NCBI GenBank assembly: GCA_963995525.1
Contig: OZ023217.1
Coordinates: forward strand, 22,799,421 to 22,863,420
Direction of reading: 5' to 3'
Origin: Escarpia spicata
Taxonomy: Eukaryota; Annelida; Polychaeta; Sabellida; Siboglinidae
Length of the DNA stretch: 64,000 bases
Of this stretch, positions 42,905-55,728 are shown in pieces. Position 1 is the stretch's first letter, and every line of letters begins with the position of its first letter. The notes under the pieces are model-generated. The model did no database searches. It saw only the letters and a program-made list of their open reading frames with translations, and was not told the origin of the DNA. Both the position numbers and the translations under genes were made by a program.

Positions 42905-43695
42905 CCCTTTAACTTTACAAAATGTTCCGAAAATTCGGCTGAGAACGTCTTACATTATGATATATTTATGTTGTAAGTTAAACACAATTGTCGTTATTTT
43001 AGTTATGTTTTAGGTTTTCCTGTTATAAGTTAAAAACTTTGTCATTTTGTGGTTACTTTTGTGAAACACATCTCGCGTTATGACAATGTTCTGTTATAAG
43101 TTAAACTTTTGTTGTTTTTGTAGTCGCCTTTGTGAAACACGTGTCTCTCGTTATGACATGTTTCTGTAATAAGTTAAAACTATGTTGGTTTTTAGTTATG
43201 CTTCTTAAGGACGGTATAGTAAGGTAAATTAATAAGTAGGATTAAAGTTTTCAACGTTTTATATTAATTCACGATTACAACGCATACAAGAACAAGGTGT
43301 TTAAAGCAGTATTCCAGTAAGAACGATCGACGACCTAAGCTAAAATAATAAGTATTAATTCTTAACTGCCATAACAACGAAGACTGAACGTCGTCGGTAG
43401 CTGTTAATTTTTTGTTGCTATGACATTTAAGAATTAATACTTGTTATTTTAGCTTACATCGTCGATCGTTTTTAATGGAGTAGTGCTTTTCAGCGGGTGC
43501 GCGGATACTGTTAGTTGCCTGTTGTGATGATGTTTAAGAATTCATACTTATTATTTTAGCTTACGGCATCACAAAAGCAACTACTAAAAAATAAAAACCG
43601 ACAAAAGTTAAACTTATAACAAAAAATATCATAACGCGAGACATATATTTCACAAAAACGACAACAAAACGACAATTTTTGTAACTTATCTGTCG
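42905..43695. mobile_element. Nested foldback element
   Basis: Outer arms: three to four tandem units of about 74 bp at 42960-43200 (GTTATAAGTTAAA, GTGAAACAC, TCTCGTTATGACA) appear inverted at about 43570-43690 (TTTCACAAAAACGAC, ATAACGCGAGACAT, ACTTATAAC). Inner arms: CGATCGACGACCTAAGCTAA and AATAATAAGTATTAATTCTTAA (43325-43370) are inverted at 43425-43475. The right inner block is then repeated directly at 43525-43570. No ORF. Confidence 0.7.
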
Positions 43696-43935
43696 AAGCC
43701 TTAGAATGTTACCAGGTCAAAATTCTGAAAGTTTCCTTTCAGCGTGCTAACATCTCACTAGCCAAAGCACTCATGTTTTTATCTTTGACGACTCCATCAT
43801 CTACTGAAAAATATCACCACCCATGCATTCTTCTCACAGTGTTCCAGACATATTACTTTGTTGTGAGCGGTTCAGCTGATTGATCTCACCAAACGAAGTG
43901 TAATTTAGCCTAGTTTTATATATAATAAATGTAAG
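43696..43935. other. No gene seen
   Basis: Short spacer before the LINE. Confidence 0.4.
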
Positions 43936-46900
43936 ACCTCTTTGTCTGATATTGTCACCCTCAGCAACAACTACAAATTTGTAAATATCCATGCTAATAC
44001 AGACACTTGGGAAGGTCAATTTATTGAAATAACATGTTGTGCCATGAAGAAAAAGATAATTATTGGAAATATATATAGATCACCTAGAGGTATAATTGAA
44101 AATTACCGTATACTTACAAACGAATTTGCATCAAATTTAGTTGATTTACAAAAATCTAAAAGTTAAATAATAATTGCAGGATATTATAATATTGACTTGC
44201 TTAAAATTAAAGAAAAACCCATATGTGAATATTTCGACACAATTATTTCACATGGTTTCTTCCCTAAAATTACTATGCCAACACGACTTTCAGAATATCA
44301 TGGAACACTCATTGATAATTGTTATGCAATTTGTCAAAAGGATTCTTCAAATCCTCAGCTGGTATTTTAGTGAGCAATATTTCTTATTACTTTCCGTACT
44401 TTCTAAGTCTGGATTATGTCGAAACTTCTAATGCGATACCAAGGTTTATACGAATAAAACAAAAAAATCCTGACTCATTCAATAAATTTTAAATAAGTAA
44501 TAAACTCAAATCTTTATATAAATAAACTTAACACAGATACTCATGCGGATCCGAATGAAAACTACAATATTCTCGATGAAATTGTTATTGCAGCTATGGA
44601 TAAATTTCTCCCTATTAAATTAATTAAATTTAATAAATATAAACATAAGAAAACGTCTTCGATTACCAAGGGCATTATTATGTCGATAAAGTCTAGAAAC
44701 AAATTGTATTCGAGAATGAAACAGACTCACATAAATAAAGAGCATTACCATAAACTTAAAACTGACTCACATACATATAATAACATTCTTAAAAGTAATA
44801 ATAGATTAACTAAGCAAATGCATTACCAATCCAGCGCCATTAGGGTGATCAGAATCGAACATTCAATCGTACAAACATACACTAGCAGGAACGTGTAACT
44901 TGAACATTTAATAGCGACCAACACACAGTCACAGTCAAAACAATCCGAGAGAGAGCCGGGCGACCGGGCCGGGACGTGACCCGGGACAACAGGGGTCACG
45001 AACAAACAACCATAGACGCATATCATAATAGATAGTCTATTGGCGCAGCTTTGAAAAGCATAAGCATCATGTTAAAAAAGTCAAAAGAAAGAACAATTTC
45101 CAGATTTGTTCAAAGTCTATGGGGAAATGATTAGCGACAAATGCTGGTCCTACTCTAGCCTCTAAACCAACTACTATTGGAGGTAAATCATACAAATATT
45201 ACCTGAAAAACCCGACATTTCACACCTCCAGCTTTAACCCAATTGACATGGAAACTACTGTTAATATAATCGATCGTTTACCTCCAAAATAAAATTGTGG
45301 AAAAGACGGTATTTTAACACAATTACTAAAATTGATTAAAAAAAATTATATCAGCAATGCAGTCATTCTAATTATTAATCAATCACTAATAACTGGTATA
45401 TTTCTAGGCAAATTATAATTTGCAAAAGTCATACCCTTTTTCAAAAAAGGTGATGTTTCTGACTTTAACAATTGTCGTCCTTTTTCTATCCTGCCAGTGA
45501 TTTCAAACATTTTTGAAAGGGTTATGTTTAATCAAATTCACGATTACGTCCACTCTAAAGCGTTATACTACAATAGTCAATATGGGTTTAGAAAGAAACA
45601 TTCTACTGAGCTTGCTACACTCGAAATCATAGACAGAATTATACAAGAACTTGATAAATCGGTTATTCCAATAAATATATACCTTGATTTATCAAAAGCA
45701 TTTGACACAATTGATCACAATATATTGGTATAGAAGTTAAATTACTATGGATTATATTACAAGGCTCTGGACCTTTGTAAGAGTTATTTACAAAATCGTA
45801 AGCAGTGCGTAGAAATTGAAAATGTTAAGTCTAAGGAAATATAGTCATCAACACTGGTGTCCTTCAAAGTTAAATTTTAGGGCCACTCTTGTATATCATA
45901 TATATAAATGACATAGCACTTTCTAGTGACCTTTTCAAAATCATAACGTATGCTGACGACACCACCCTTACTAGTACACAAAATACATTTAACGATTCAG
46001 AAGGCCAAATGCGAAGTGAAAATATTAACAAAGAATTAACAAAGATTAGCAACTGGTTGAAAGCTAATAAACTGTCACTAAATGCCAAAAAGACTAAATT
46101 CATGATTTTTCATATGCCTCAAAAGAGAGTAGAATACCCTGTATTACAAATAGATGGGGCATACATTGAATGTGTAAATGATTTCAATTTCTTAGGCATC
46201 ACAATAAATAACCATTTAAACTGGCAGAGTCATACAAACAAAATAGCAAATAAAATATATAACACAATAGGCATACTAAATAAACTTAAAACAACTTAAA
46301 CTTTTAACCACGTAATACATTATATATTATGTACAATGCTCTTATTCTCCCTTATATTAATTATGGCTTACTTTTATGGGGTCATCAGACACATCGAATT
46401 TTCAAATTACAGAAAAAAGCAATACGAATAATATCCTTAAGTAAATACAATGCTCACACAAGTCCTATTTTTAAAAGACTTCACCCCCACCCCCGTTGCT
46501 AAAGTTGAATGACATTTATAAAATCCAACAATAAAAATTTTATTATAAATTAATTAACAATCTTTTACCTTACTACTTCAATGTTTTTTTCCAAACACAC
46601 ACATCTATGATATTCATAAGCACTGCACACGTGAAATAAATAATATGTATATGTCCAGATTCAAAGACGAATTTGCCAAAAAATGCATTAGACACAACAT
46701 AGTAGAGACAGTTAACAATACGCCAAGTATTATCATTAATAAAATTTACACCCACATTCTATATGGTTTTTCAACATACACAAAACACTTTTTTATTTTA
46801 AATTATGAATCCAGTTGTCGTATCCATAATCGCTTTATTTGTAATTCGTAATACGTATTGGAATGTATACCTAAGTATCCATATGTACGTCAATGTGTAC

Positions 46901-47140
46901 ACGAGTACATATAATCAGTCATTGCATTATGTATGCATGTTCATACATTGAGTAATTATCAACTTTAAAAAGAAATCATATGCTATTCTGATTTGTGTCA
47001 TGTAAATTCTGTTGTTGTTTATATTTATGGGGTGGCTCCTGTGCTAGCGATATTATATATCTTAATGGGAGTCTCCCGACCTTATATATTACTTACGTTA
47101 TTCGTTGTATATGTATCGTATGTGTAGGTCAAATAAATTG
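43936..47140 (+). pseudogene. Jockey-superfamily LINE, decayed, with an insertion
   Basis: Plus strand. Endonuclease end: FVNIHANTDTWEGQFIEI, KIIIGNIYRSPRG, then IIIAGYYNIDLL (GDFN degraded). Linker 44590-44820. RT: KKGDVSDFNNCRPFSILPVI, YGFRKKHSTELATLEII, motif A PINIYLDLSKAFDTIDHNIL, catalytic ITYADDTTLTST (45890-46300), SLNAKKTKFMIFH and NFLGITINNHLNW. C-terminal: YINYGLLLWGHQ-like and LKLNDIYKIQQ. The tail TTAATGGGAGTCTCCCGACC with AAATAAA lies at about 47068-47140. At least eight stops/frameshifts. The stretch 44826-45050 does not fit the LINE and looks inserted. Confidence 0.85.
44826..45050. other. Unidentified insertion inside the LINE linker
   Basis: GC-richer than the LINE around it. 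Contains GAGAGCCGGGCGACCGGGCC and a hairpin GTGACCC(44976)...GGGTCAC(44993). LINE coding similarity stops before and resumes after it. No TE family recognised. Confidence 0.4.
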
Positions 47141-47162
47141 ATCCTGAGTTCTGAGTTCTGAA

Positions 47163-47345
47163 GTACGGAACAGATTTCAGATTCTGGAATTGAGAGATGA
47201 AACAGAAACGGAGCGATATGGACATTTCATTTCAGCAAACAGAGCTGCGACACAGAAAATCATTCCTGTCAGTAAGAAACAGAAAAACAAAATATATTCA
47301 GATGATCCGCGAGTAACTGGAATAACTCACTGAAGAATAAGACGG
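47163..47345 (+). pseudogene. Fragment of a second LINE (linker region)
   Basis: Reads RNRFQILELRDETETERYGH, FISANRAATQKIIPV and KKQKNKIYSDDPRVT. The pattern NRFQ-L----E, F--ANREA---IP-KKK, DPR is that of a linker between endonuclease and RT in LINE proteins. It is fused directly to the CR1 copy that follows. Confidence 0.5.
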
Positions 47346-47394
47346 CTTCAGCTTACTTAAAGCGTGAAATTCATTGCATTGTCGCGACATTTGT

Positions 47395-49430
47395 TCCCTT
47401 AAAAAAAACAAGAGAAACACTAATCAAAAGAAGCCATTAGAAAAATTAAGTACAAACAAATGATATGGAAGTCATATAGACGTACTAAAAATGATGAAGA
47501 CTACGATATTTATAAAGAAGCACTTAACCAAGCTACAGCTAAAATTAGAAATTAAAAGAGAAGCTATGATCAAAAACGAGCTTGTAATATGAAACATGAC
47601 AGCAAGAGTTTTTATGCGTATGTTCGATGCAAACAGAAAGTTCAGGATTAGGTCGGTCCTCTAGATGACAGTGCTGGAAATATAAATATCAGAGGGATTC
47701 TTAATGGCAGAAGTCCAGAATTAGTATTTTAGTTCGGTGTTTACCAGGGAAGCTATCAGTTCACTCCCAGTACCAGATGCTATGTTCAAGGGGGCAGAAT
47801 CAGACTATTTAGGACAGTTAGTTTAAACCCCGGAAAAGGTAACAAAGAAAATAAGGGCTATGAAGGATAATAAATCACATGGAGTGGATGGGATTCCGCC
47901 CAAACTACTATTGGAAATTGTAAAACAAATTAGCATACCGCTTGCAACAGTTTTCAATTTGTCATTAGAAGAGGGAGTGGTTCCTTTACAATTGAAAGAA
48001 GTAAACATTATACCGTTGTTTGAAAAATGGTCGAGAAATAAGTCAGAGAATTATAGACCAATGAGTTTAACATCAATGATTTGCAACTTATTAGAAAGAC
48101 TAATTAAAGATCACATGGTGGATTTTCTTGTTAAACATAACTTGATAAACCCATCTCAACATGGGTTTCTAAAAGCGAGGTCATGCTTAACAAATATGTT
48201 ATGTTTTTTGGAAGATATCACTAAGTGGGTAGACCAGGGATGGCCAGTAGATATTTATCTACTTAGATTTTCAAAAAGCTGTCGACAAACTGCTTCATCA
48301 AAGATTACTGCTTAAACTACAGGCACATGGCATAGGAAATGGTATAATTAAGAAAAATGGCTGATTGACAGAAGACAACGGTTGTAGTTGATGGGGAGGC
48401 GTCAAACTGGAAATCAGTTTTAAGTGCGGTATCACAGGGATCAGTACTGGGACCTATATTATTCTTAATATATATATCAACGATTTGGACGATGATATAA
48501 CAAGCGAGTTGTTTAAATTTGTGGATGATACAAAAGTGTTTAGAAGGATTAAAAGTGATGGAGATAGACAGAATTTACCAGATGATCTTGACAGGTTGAT
48601 CAAATGGTCTGAAAAGTGGCAAATGTTGTTCAATTTTGGGAAATGTAAATGCCTACACATGGGAACGAAGATGTAGAATATGCAATGGGGGTTCGGTACT
48701 AAATACTACTGTGAAAGAAAAGGATTTAGGATAATCATCAGTGCTGATGTGAAGGTTTCAGAGCAGTGCGGAATTGCAGCTTCAAATGGAAATCAAATCC
48801 TTGGATTAACTAGGCGAAATATAGCGTATAAGAAAAAAGAACTAATAATACCACTGTACAAAACAATATAGTTAGGCCTCATTTAGAATATTGTATACAA
48901 GCGTGTAGGCCATGTCGCAAGAAGGATATAGATATGCTAGAAAAAGTACAGAGGAGAGCAACTAAAATGATACCAAAACTGAGGGATCTTAGTTATAAAA
49001 TACGCCTAAAAGATTGTGGTTTAACAACACTAAAGACCAGGAGATTAAGAGGAGATCAGATAGAAGTGTTTAAAATATTGAATGGTTATGAAAATATTGA
49101 TAGAAATATTTTTTTCATAGTTAAGAAAGATAGAAGGACTAGAGGACATGAAGTTACGTTAGTAAAGGAGCAGTGTAGATTAGATATAAGAAAGTTCTCA
49201 TTTTCACAAAGGACTGTAAGTGAATGGAACATATTATCTGCTGGTTGTGTGGGTGCCAGTAGTGTGAATATGTTTAAAACTACAATCGACTCATATTTCA
49301 GAAGGGCGGGATATGTATAGATAAAAGGGTTGGACTCCCGATAAGCCAAAGGGCTTCCTTATCCATTTGCCATCTAGAGTTAATTCTCTCGGTGGTAATC
49401 TTGTTAAATCTTGTTAAATTTGCGAGAGTG
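47395..49430 (+). pseudogene. CR1-type LINE, opposite-strand sister of 32291-35200
   Basis: Plus strand and 5' truncated. Linker: EAIRKIKYKQMIWKSYRR, YAYVRCKQKVQD. RT: KDNKSHGVDGIPPKLL, NYRPMSLTSMICNLLERL, QHGFLKARSCLTNMLCFLED, then over shifts QGSVLGPILF and KFVDDTKVFRRIKSDGD (48485-48676; FADD altered to FVDD), LFNFGKCKCLHMGTK. C-terminus: RRATKMIPKLRDLS, RLRGDQIEVFKILNG and SQRTVSEWNILSAGCVGAS to 49320. It keeps the RT middle that the sister lacks, but has many stops (e.g. near 47545, 47650, 48360, 48870). The 3' tail with AAGCCAAAGGGCTTCC lies at 49345-49365. Confidence 0.9.
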
Positions 49431-50379
49431 ATCAAACCCTGCAAGTATTCACCAACCCTGGCTTGCGAGGATGAACTCCACCAACAACGAAGGTCTCTAA
49501 TAGCCCAAATTGTATCGATGTTTAAAATTTAAACTGCATTGTTGATGATGAGCATGTGTAAAATAAAACTATAATACATTATATTAGTTTTTAAAAAATG
49601 TTGGTGTGCTTCGCTGGCAGATCACTGATAGTTGGTAAATCGGCGGTAATGTCTGCGCGCGCAATACTTCCGGTAGCGTTAACATCCTTCCGGTTGGAAG
49701 TGAGAATTACCTGTGCGCGCGCAATCCCGATAACTTCCTTCCGATTTGAAGGACAATATTGCCTTCTTGTTAACGCCCGCCTTTTTCACATTTTTAATCG
49801 ACTATGGCATTTAAGAAAAAATTTGGATATGCCCATGTCTCGTCTACCTGTTTATTATAAACTATATTAGGTAGTCTGTTCAAATACTCCGTACGCTTCG
49901 CTAATTTAGCCAACATTGAGACTTTGGATATCGAATTGTGCCCATTTGGTAACGAACATGCATCGTGTGCCAGTGTATTTGAAATCGGACGACAATAAAT
50001 GCGTATTGATTGATTTGTAGGTAATGATTGTAATCAATATTGACTGCGGTGTTCTCACATTAGTCGCATTCAGTTGATTTGTTCAGTACATTTTTATTAT
50101 TCACATGTATACATTTCATTTTTATTGAACACTGATATGATGGTAGTAAACTCTCTTATGAAAGAGTAGTGGCTGTGAAAAGAACCGTTTTTTTTCTGGT
50201 CTTGCTTGGCAAAGGCGATCACCACGCTGTTACCCCAATGCAGCTGTAGCGTCTCACAATTTCGTCCTGGTTTAATATCTAGAACAGTAAACACTATATT
50301 AACTATACATTATTACAGTCAATAATTAGTAATTAAAAAATGGTCACATATTAATAAATATTTCATTTTTTTAATTCAC
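49431..50379. other. No gene seen
   Basis: Non-coding. GCGCGCGCAAT occurs twice (about 49657 and 49715) next to CTTCCGG blocks. Confidence 0.45.
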
Positions 50380-51160
50380 TGGTCTGACTACTAACTCCTT
50401 GTCTTACTACTAACTGGTGGTCTGAATACTAACTCCTGTTCTGACTACTAACTGCTGGTCTGACTACTACCCGCTGGTCTGATTACACATCTGACTATAC
50501 CAACTACTGGCCTGACTATACTAACTCCCGGTCTGAGTAAACTGCCTGCAGGTCTGACTATGCTAGCACCCGATCTGACTATACTAACTCCTGGTCTGAC
50601 TATAGATCTGAGTATACTAACTGCAGGTCTGATTATGCTAGCTCCCGATCTGACTATACTAACCCCTGGTCTGACTATAGGTGTGAATATATTGACTGCA
50701 GGTCTGGCTATATCCCTTAGCTCCCGATGTGACAACACTAACTGCAGGTCTGACTAAACTAGCTCCCGGTCTGACTACAGATCTGAATATATTGACTGCA
50801 AGTCTGATTATACTTGCTCCCGATGTGATGACACTAACCACTGGTGTAACTACACTAACCACAGGTGCAGCTACACTAACCACAGGTGCAGGTACACTAA
50901 CCACTGATGCAGCTACACTAACCACAGGTGCAGCTACACTAACCACAGGTGCAGGTACACTAACCACTGATGCAGCTACACTAACCACAGGTGCAGCTAC
51001 ACTAACCACTGATGCAGCTACACTAACCACAGGTGCAGGTACACTAACCGCTGGAGCAGCAACACTAACCACTAGTGCAGCTACACTAACCACTGGTGTC
51101 AGCAGCTACACTAATCACTGGTGTAGCTACACTGACTGCTGGTTTAACTGAACTGACCCC
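50380..51160. repeat. 21-bp minisatellite, about 35 units, two sub-arrays
   Basis: The unit is 21 bp. The left part (50380-50820) has diverged GGTCTGACTATACTAACTCC-type units, with some deletions to 12-18 bp. The right part (50820-51160) has regular GGTGCAGCTACACTAACCAC units. On the minus strand it is open as heptads such as VVSVAAP and VSIVRSG, possibly the C-terminus of the gene to its right. Confidence 0.9.
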
Positions 51161-51168
51161 TGAGTGAA

Positions 51169-53663
51169 CTATGCTAATTCCTGGTTTAACTGAAGCTTTT
51201 TAGCATTACTTTTTATAGACATGAGTCCTCTTTTCCTCCTGAAACCTGCATTATGGGGATGTCTTAAAGGGAGTCTACCTGGGAAAGATGTTGGGGCTGC
51301 TGGTTTCTCTGGATCATGAAGAAGTTTAAGTAACTTACTCTTCTTAGCCTGTTGTACCTCTATTTTAGTTGCCTGGTGAGAAATTTGCAATAATGACTGG
51401 ATAAAAATGAAAACATTACCGCGACCTTGTAGATTATTTCTAGCGGGGAACAGTCTAGACAAACCGGGAGGTATTTTAGGGACAGAAGCAAAATACAGTT
51501 ATAACAACTTTAAACGGTCAAGGCAATTATGGGTAGTTGTTAGCACTGCTTGTAAATGCTTACCAAAATATGGCTGTCCTTTGTGAACAAAACCTAAGCA
51601 TGTACATATGTTAAGAAACTTTTTGACAACTTAAACGCCATCATCTGGTGCCGGAACAGGAAGGTATTGTGCAACAACATCATGGAATGTCTTAGCAGCA
51701 CTAACATTTAACTGTGTAAGTAAAATAAAAAAACAGTGTCATGTGCATGTCTTGGGAGAGTTCTATCAATTAATGTTTCAACTTCTAATGCTAGAGATTT
51801 ATTCAGATGATTAGCATTTTCCCATTGAACTATCAACCTGAACTGATTTTCTGTAATGTTATTAGTCAGCAAGAGTGGATTTCGCCTATCTTGTTCCGGC
51901 ACCAAAAATGCTGTCTCCGCTGTAAATGTTGTTTGCCATGCACATTGAAACCAGTACGTATTAAGGTAATGTGAAAAGCTAGTGTTTTGTGTGTGCGCTA
52001 ACGATATAATGCGGAATATTATTTAGATAGTTGACAAATGAGTGCACCATGTTCGCCCGGACACTTTCATGCCAACTACGCATAACACTTTTTAAAGCAG
52101 TTAAAATTGGGTTGATTACTATTTTTAGATCGGGATAACTCGTAATCTTTTCTTTTAAAGCCTTCAGAACATGAACAAATCTGAAATCAAAGTTAAATCG
52201 CCACATGCTGTTTTTATGTTCCATGCCTTGTCGTGTTGCACTACTGGGTGGAATGTTGAACCATTTATCAAAGTGCATGGCCTAAGATGGAAAAAACCAT
52301 TGTTATCATCAAAAATATACAAATGTCTTTCATGTTCACAGTTTCTGTCATTACAAGGCATGTTTGCCATAGTTATTTCTAAATGCATCCTATGTACATC
52401 TGATATCTCACAGTTACTAATTGCTGTCATACCTATTCTACCCCTATTTGCTGAATCACAGTAAGTTCAAATACTGGTTTTGAAATGGGCTGCGTTTAAA
52501 TCATGTTTGATGTCATATCCACAAATCATACCAAACTCTTCCAAACAATCAAGATTTTCATCACTTCCAAGAACCATGTGATAATTTCTGTTTATTCTAG
52601 CATCACCTCTCTGAAACTTCAGAACAGATTTCAAATTTTTCTCCAAAATTATCTCGGCATTCCTCTAATCTGAATTTGTGAGTTTTTGCTTAAAACTGGA
52701 CAGACACTTTCCTAAGTAATGACGGTCAATTAAAAAACACCTATTTGAAATTTGACGTAAATTGATACATTTTGTGGATATGTCAGTATCACCATGTGTA
52801 AGTTTACTAGTGGAATTTTCTGCAATATAAATCTGACTAGGTGCTGTTTTCCAGTCATTCTTGAACGGTCAATTTTGTCTTTCATCGTCTGCGACACATG
52901 TCTAATTGTCTGATTAGGCTCTGAAGGGTGAAATAGCGAATTGTTACCATGCTCAAAAATTTCCCAATTATCTAAGTCATCCAATTTTAAAATCAATTTT
53001 AATTTCCAGCCACACATCATGTGGGGATGATAATTTCCACATTTGTTATAATTATTAGTGAGACTCGTGTTGCACTCCAGACATTCTGTCAAATTTTGTG
53101 ACATGTCTTTGATTATACAACCACACTGATTTCTACACACCGATGAATGAGATGAACATGTTATTTTCACAACTACGGCAATTTTGTTCCCAAAAGTGTC
53201 CAAATCTTTAGACTCAATGGGTAAATAACTGTCATCCGTTCTGTGAAATAGTTTGTTATCCTGTCTGACTACTTTGGAAACAAACAAAGTGTCCTCGTCA
53301 CGTTTAATGGTTACTCTAACATTCTTACTCTGTCTGATTCTTATGTGCTTGTCGAACAAGATTTTATCAATATAACGTCTGCTGGGAATGCCAGTGAGGA
53401 CTGAACCAATGCTAATATAATTAACTGATTTTGCCAATTATTTAAAGATATTCCATAAACATTTTTTTTATTTCTGCAATAGTATGCTGATCTTGTTTAC
53501 CCAACGGTGAACAGGGGAAGTACCTATTTTTCTGAAGACCACAGCTTTTTAACCAAACAACTGCATCAGCAGAACGCACAAACGATTGCATTTTTCCTAC
53601 GGCCTGAATATCACGTTTACCTGCATTAGAACATGGGAACTGTTTAGTAGCTGTTTTTTCCAT
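51169..53663 (-). pseudogene. Unrecognised long minus-strand gene, decayed
   Basis: Protein-like minus-strand sequence runs with few gaps. 53663-53442: FPCSNAGKRDIQAVGKMQSF, KKMFMEYL. 53437-52730: GSVLTGIPSRRYIDKILFD, a strand-rich part, then a probable zinc ribbon C..C..C in CRNQCGC and CLECNTSLTNNYNKC, and CGWKLKLILKLDDLDNWEIF. 52730-52150: CLEEFGMICGYDIKHDLNAA, MPCNDRNCEHERHLYIFDD. 52200-51979: LKIVINPILTALKSVMRSWH. 51905-51708: RNPLLLTNNITENQFRLIV. 51462-51169: KIPPGLSRLFPARNNLQGRG and PGRLPLRHPHNAGFRRKRG. About 800 residues in total over about six frame breaks. I do not recognise the family; an old transposon protein or a fast-evolving host gene are both possible. No introns are obvious. 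Confidence 0.45.
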
Positions 53664-54513
53664 TGTGGGTCATTACTGAAAGCCTCAAGAATTTTGACTT
53701 AAGAAATGAAACAGCTGGCTTATTAATTATCAGAGTATAGCTATGTTTACATAATAAAGAGTGAGAGGCATTTCAGTACTGCCCCGAATGGTTAAGGGGA
53801 GAATGTAGGTCTCTACCTTTCCTGGCTGTTTCTTCCTACTAAAATTGTTATAACCTGCCTGACTACTAATGTAACTAAGTCTAGTACTATTAGTAGTTTG
53901 CTTGCACTTATGATGCTTACCGCTATTCCTATTAGATCTTACACTCACTGCTATAAAAATAAAATTGTGGTCTAAACCCATCAAAAGGAAGAAAAACCGG
54001 AACCGGAAATAGCTATATCTTCTTCTGTTCAAAGATTCCACTTTTGGTTCTTGTTTGTTAATGATAGTGTTATATGACAATGTCGGGGATCATGGCGTGC
54101 ATTTTTGGTCCGCGGTTGTACCGCATACATAGGATAGACGGAATCCCGGTGAGGAAGTGCTGGCATAACAATTAATATTTCCGTTACAATCACATGGCGA
54201 TGTCCCTAAGACAACTGATTCACTCGACTGAGTGAATCGAATGAGTCGGTGAGACCGAGTCTGAGAGGGCCATGCTAGAGCCTAGGCTCAGGAAATGGGA
54301 CGGTTTTACTTGCGGTTTCATTTTATGAATCAGGATATTTATTGCACACTAATTTTGTCTCCTCAATCCGTTCTCTTTAAAGATTTCAGCGTATACGAAT
54401 TTAACTTGAAGGTATCCCATGCCAGAGTCGGACCCAGACTTAGACACCTTCTTTCGGCCTGCATCAGGCATAGGGCCAAAAGTTAGCCTGCAGGTTATGT
54501 ATAGATGTTCTTT
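53664..54513. other. No gene recognised; small hairpin
   Basis: Upstream of the minus-strand gene, so may hold its promoter. GATTCACTCGACTGAGTGAATC (54218-54239) is a 9-bp stem with a 4-base loop. A minus-strand frame at 54609-54349 lies half in the Merlin inverted repeat. Confidence 0.4.
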
Positions 54514-54521
54514 GGGTCTTG
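54514..54521 (+). repeat. Merlin target site duplication, left
   Basis: GGGTCTTG, identical to 57426-57433. Confidence 0.85.
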
Positions 54522-54996
54522 GGCGATCTTTTACTTTCTGACCTAACCATGAAAAAGACCACTTACAGCCGCCAAACTTCTCAAATATCTTACTTACATA
54601 AATACACACACACTACGTTACCAAAAAAATAATTTAACATTCCTACAACGATCAAATTTCGTAAAACAAACTCAAGTAAACTCGACTTCTATGGCGGCGA
54701 CTATCCATTGCTCCACGGTTACCGTAAAATTGATATTGTGTCGAGCTTCACAGAAATTCTGTACAGTGGCGCTATCGTTACTGTATACATGTTTGCGCGC
54801 GATATAAATATAATATATACGGGCGCGTGAGTGTGCGTGTGGTAGTTATAATATTGGCATTGTTTCTGTTAAAAAGTAGCTTCATCAATTAAGGCATAAT
54901 TATTATCATCAGCATGGTTTGAAGGTAATGAAAGGTTTCTACTTAATGTCAAAAACAAAATAAGTCTTACGAATAGCCAATAATTGTGTTCCCGTG
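54522..54996 (+). repeat. Merlin left terminal inverted repeat
   Basis: Inverse of 56955-57425; matching blocks include CCTACAACGATCAAATTT, AAATTCTGTACAGTGGCGCT and CCAATAATTGTGTTCCCGTG, the last being the inner edge. Confidence 0.9.
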
Positions 54997-55562
54997 GGTC
55001 AATTCTTTTTCAGTTGATGACCAACACACGAGTCAGTGCTCCAATGAATTACACTTTTTTTTATATTCGTTTATGTGAACATTTTGTTAAATTGTGCACT
55101 TTGCTAAGCTGGGAAAGTCAGTTCCGTAATTAGTTCATGTGACAAACTGAACTAAGAAGACGCAAATCCTCATTTCCAGCTTTATTCTGTGTCACCATTA
55201 AAAGTGCAGCTTTATAACAGATTATGCACAGTTTGCTGCCACTCTGTATGTAAAAGGAAACTACTTGTGATACATCAATTGGTGGTGAACACGGCAATTT
55301 GACGTAACTGACACGAAATTACGACATGTTTAATTCAGATATGAATTTTATTGTTTAATCCATTCGTCCCACAATAAAAAACTGCATTATGTAACCATCG
55401 TAGTGAATCGCAGGTGGGCCGGTGTCGTGAGAGAATGAACAACTTTCACACAAGTTGTTTCTGGGAAGTAGTGGCCACAGTCGGAAATGTATCACTCATT
55501 CATAGACTTCTCTGTGAAAGTGCTTATATTTGCCTATGTTCCATGATCGTCAGACACAAGCA

Positions 55563-55680
55563 ATTGGAACACATTTCCTGTAGTTATTGCTAAGGCGAAA
55601 CACCAAATGATCCCAATATTGGATCTGCTTTATTGGTGAGAAGGTTGTCTTTCATTCCCATGAGCTTATTGGTATATAAA
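55563..55680 (+). promoter_or_regulatory. CCAAT cluster and TATA box of the Merlin transposase gene
   Basis: CCAAT/ATTGG pentamers lie at 55563, 55613, 55618, 55632 and 55668. GTATATAAA (55672-55680) is a TATA box 49 bp before the ATG at 55729, leaving room for a leader of only about 20-25 nt. Spacing is like that of replication-dependent histone promoters. Function is inferred. Confidence 0.55.
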
Positions 55681-55728
55681 GCGATGTTTCTGACTCTTAT
55701 TTCATATCGATTTTCGGTTCTTTTCAAG

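Noticed and set aside
54349..54609. Possible small protein KWSFSWLGQKVKD shared with 57350-57532
   Set aside because: The shared part is just the outer end of the Merlin inverted repeats; the frames diverge outside it.
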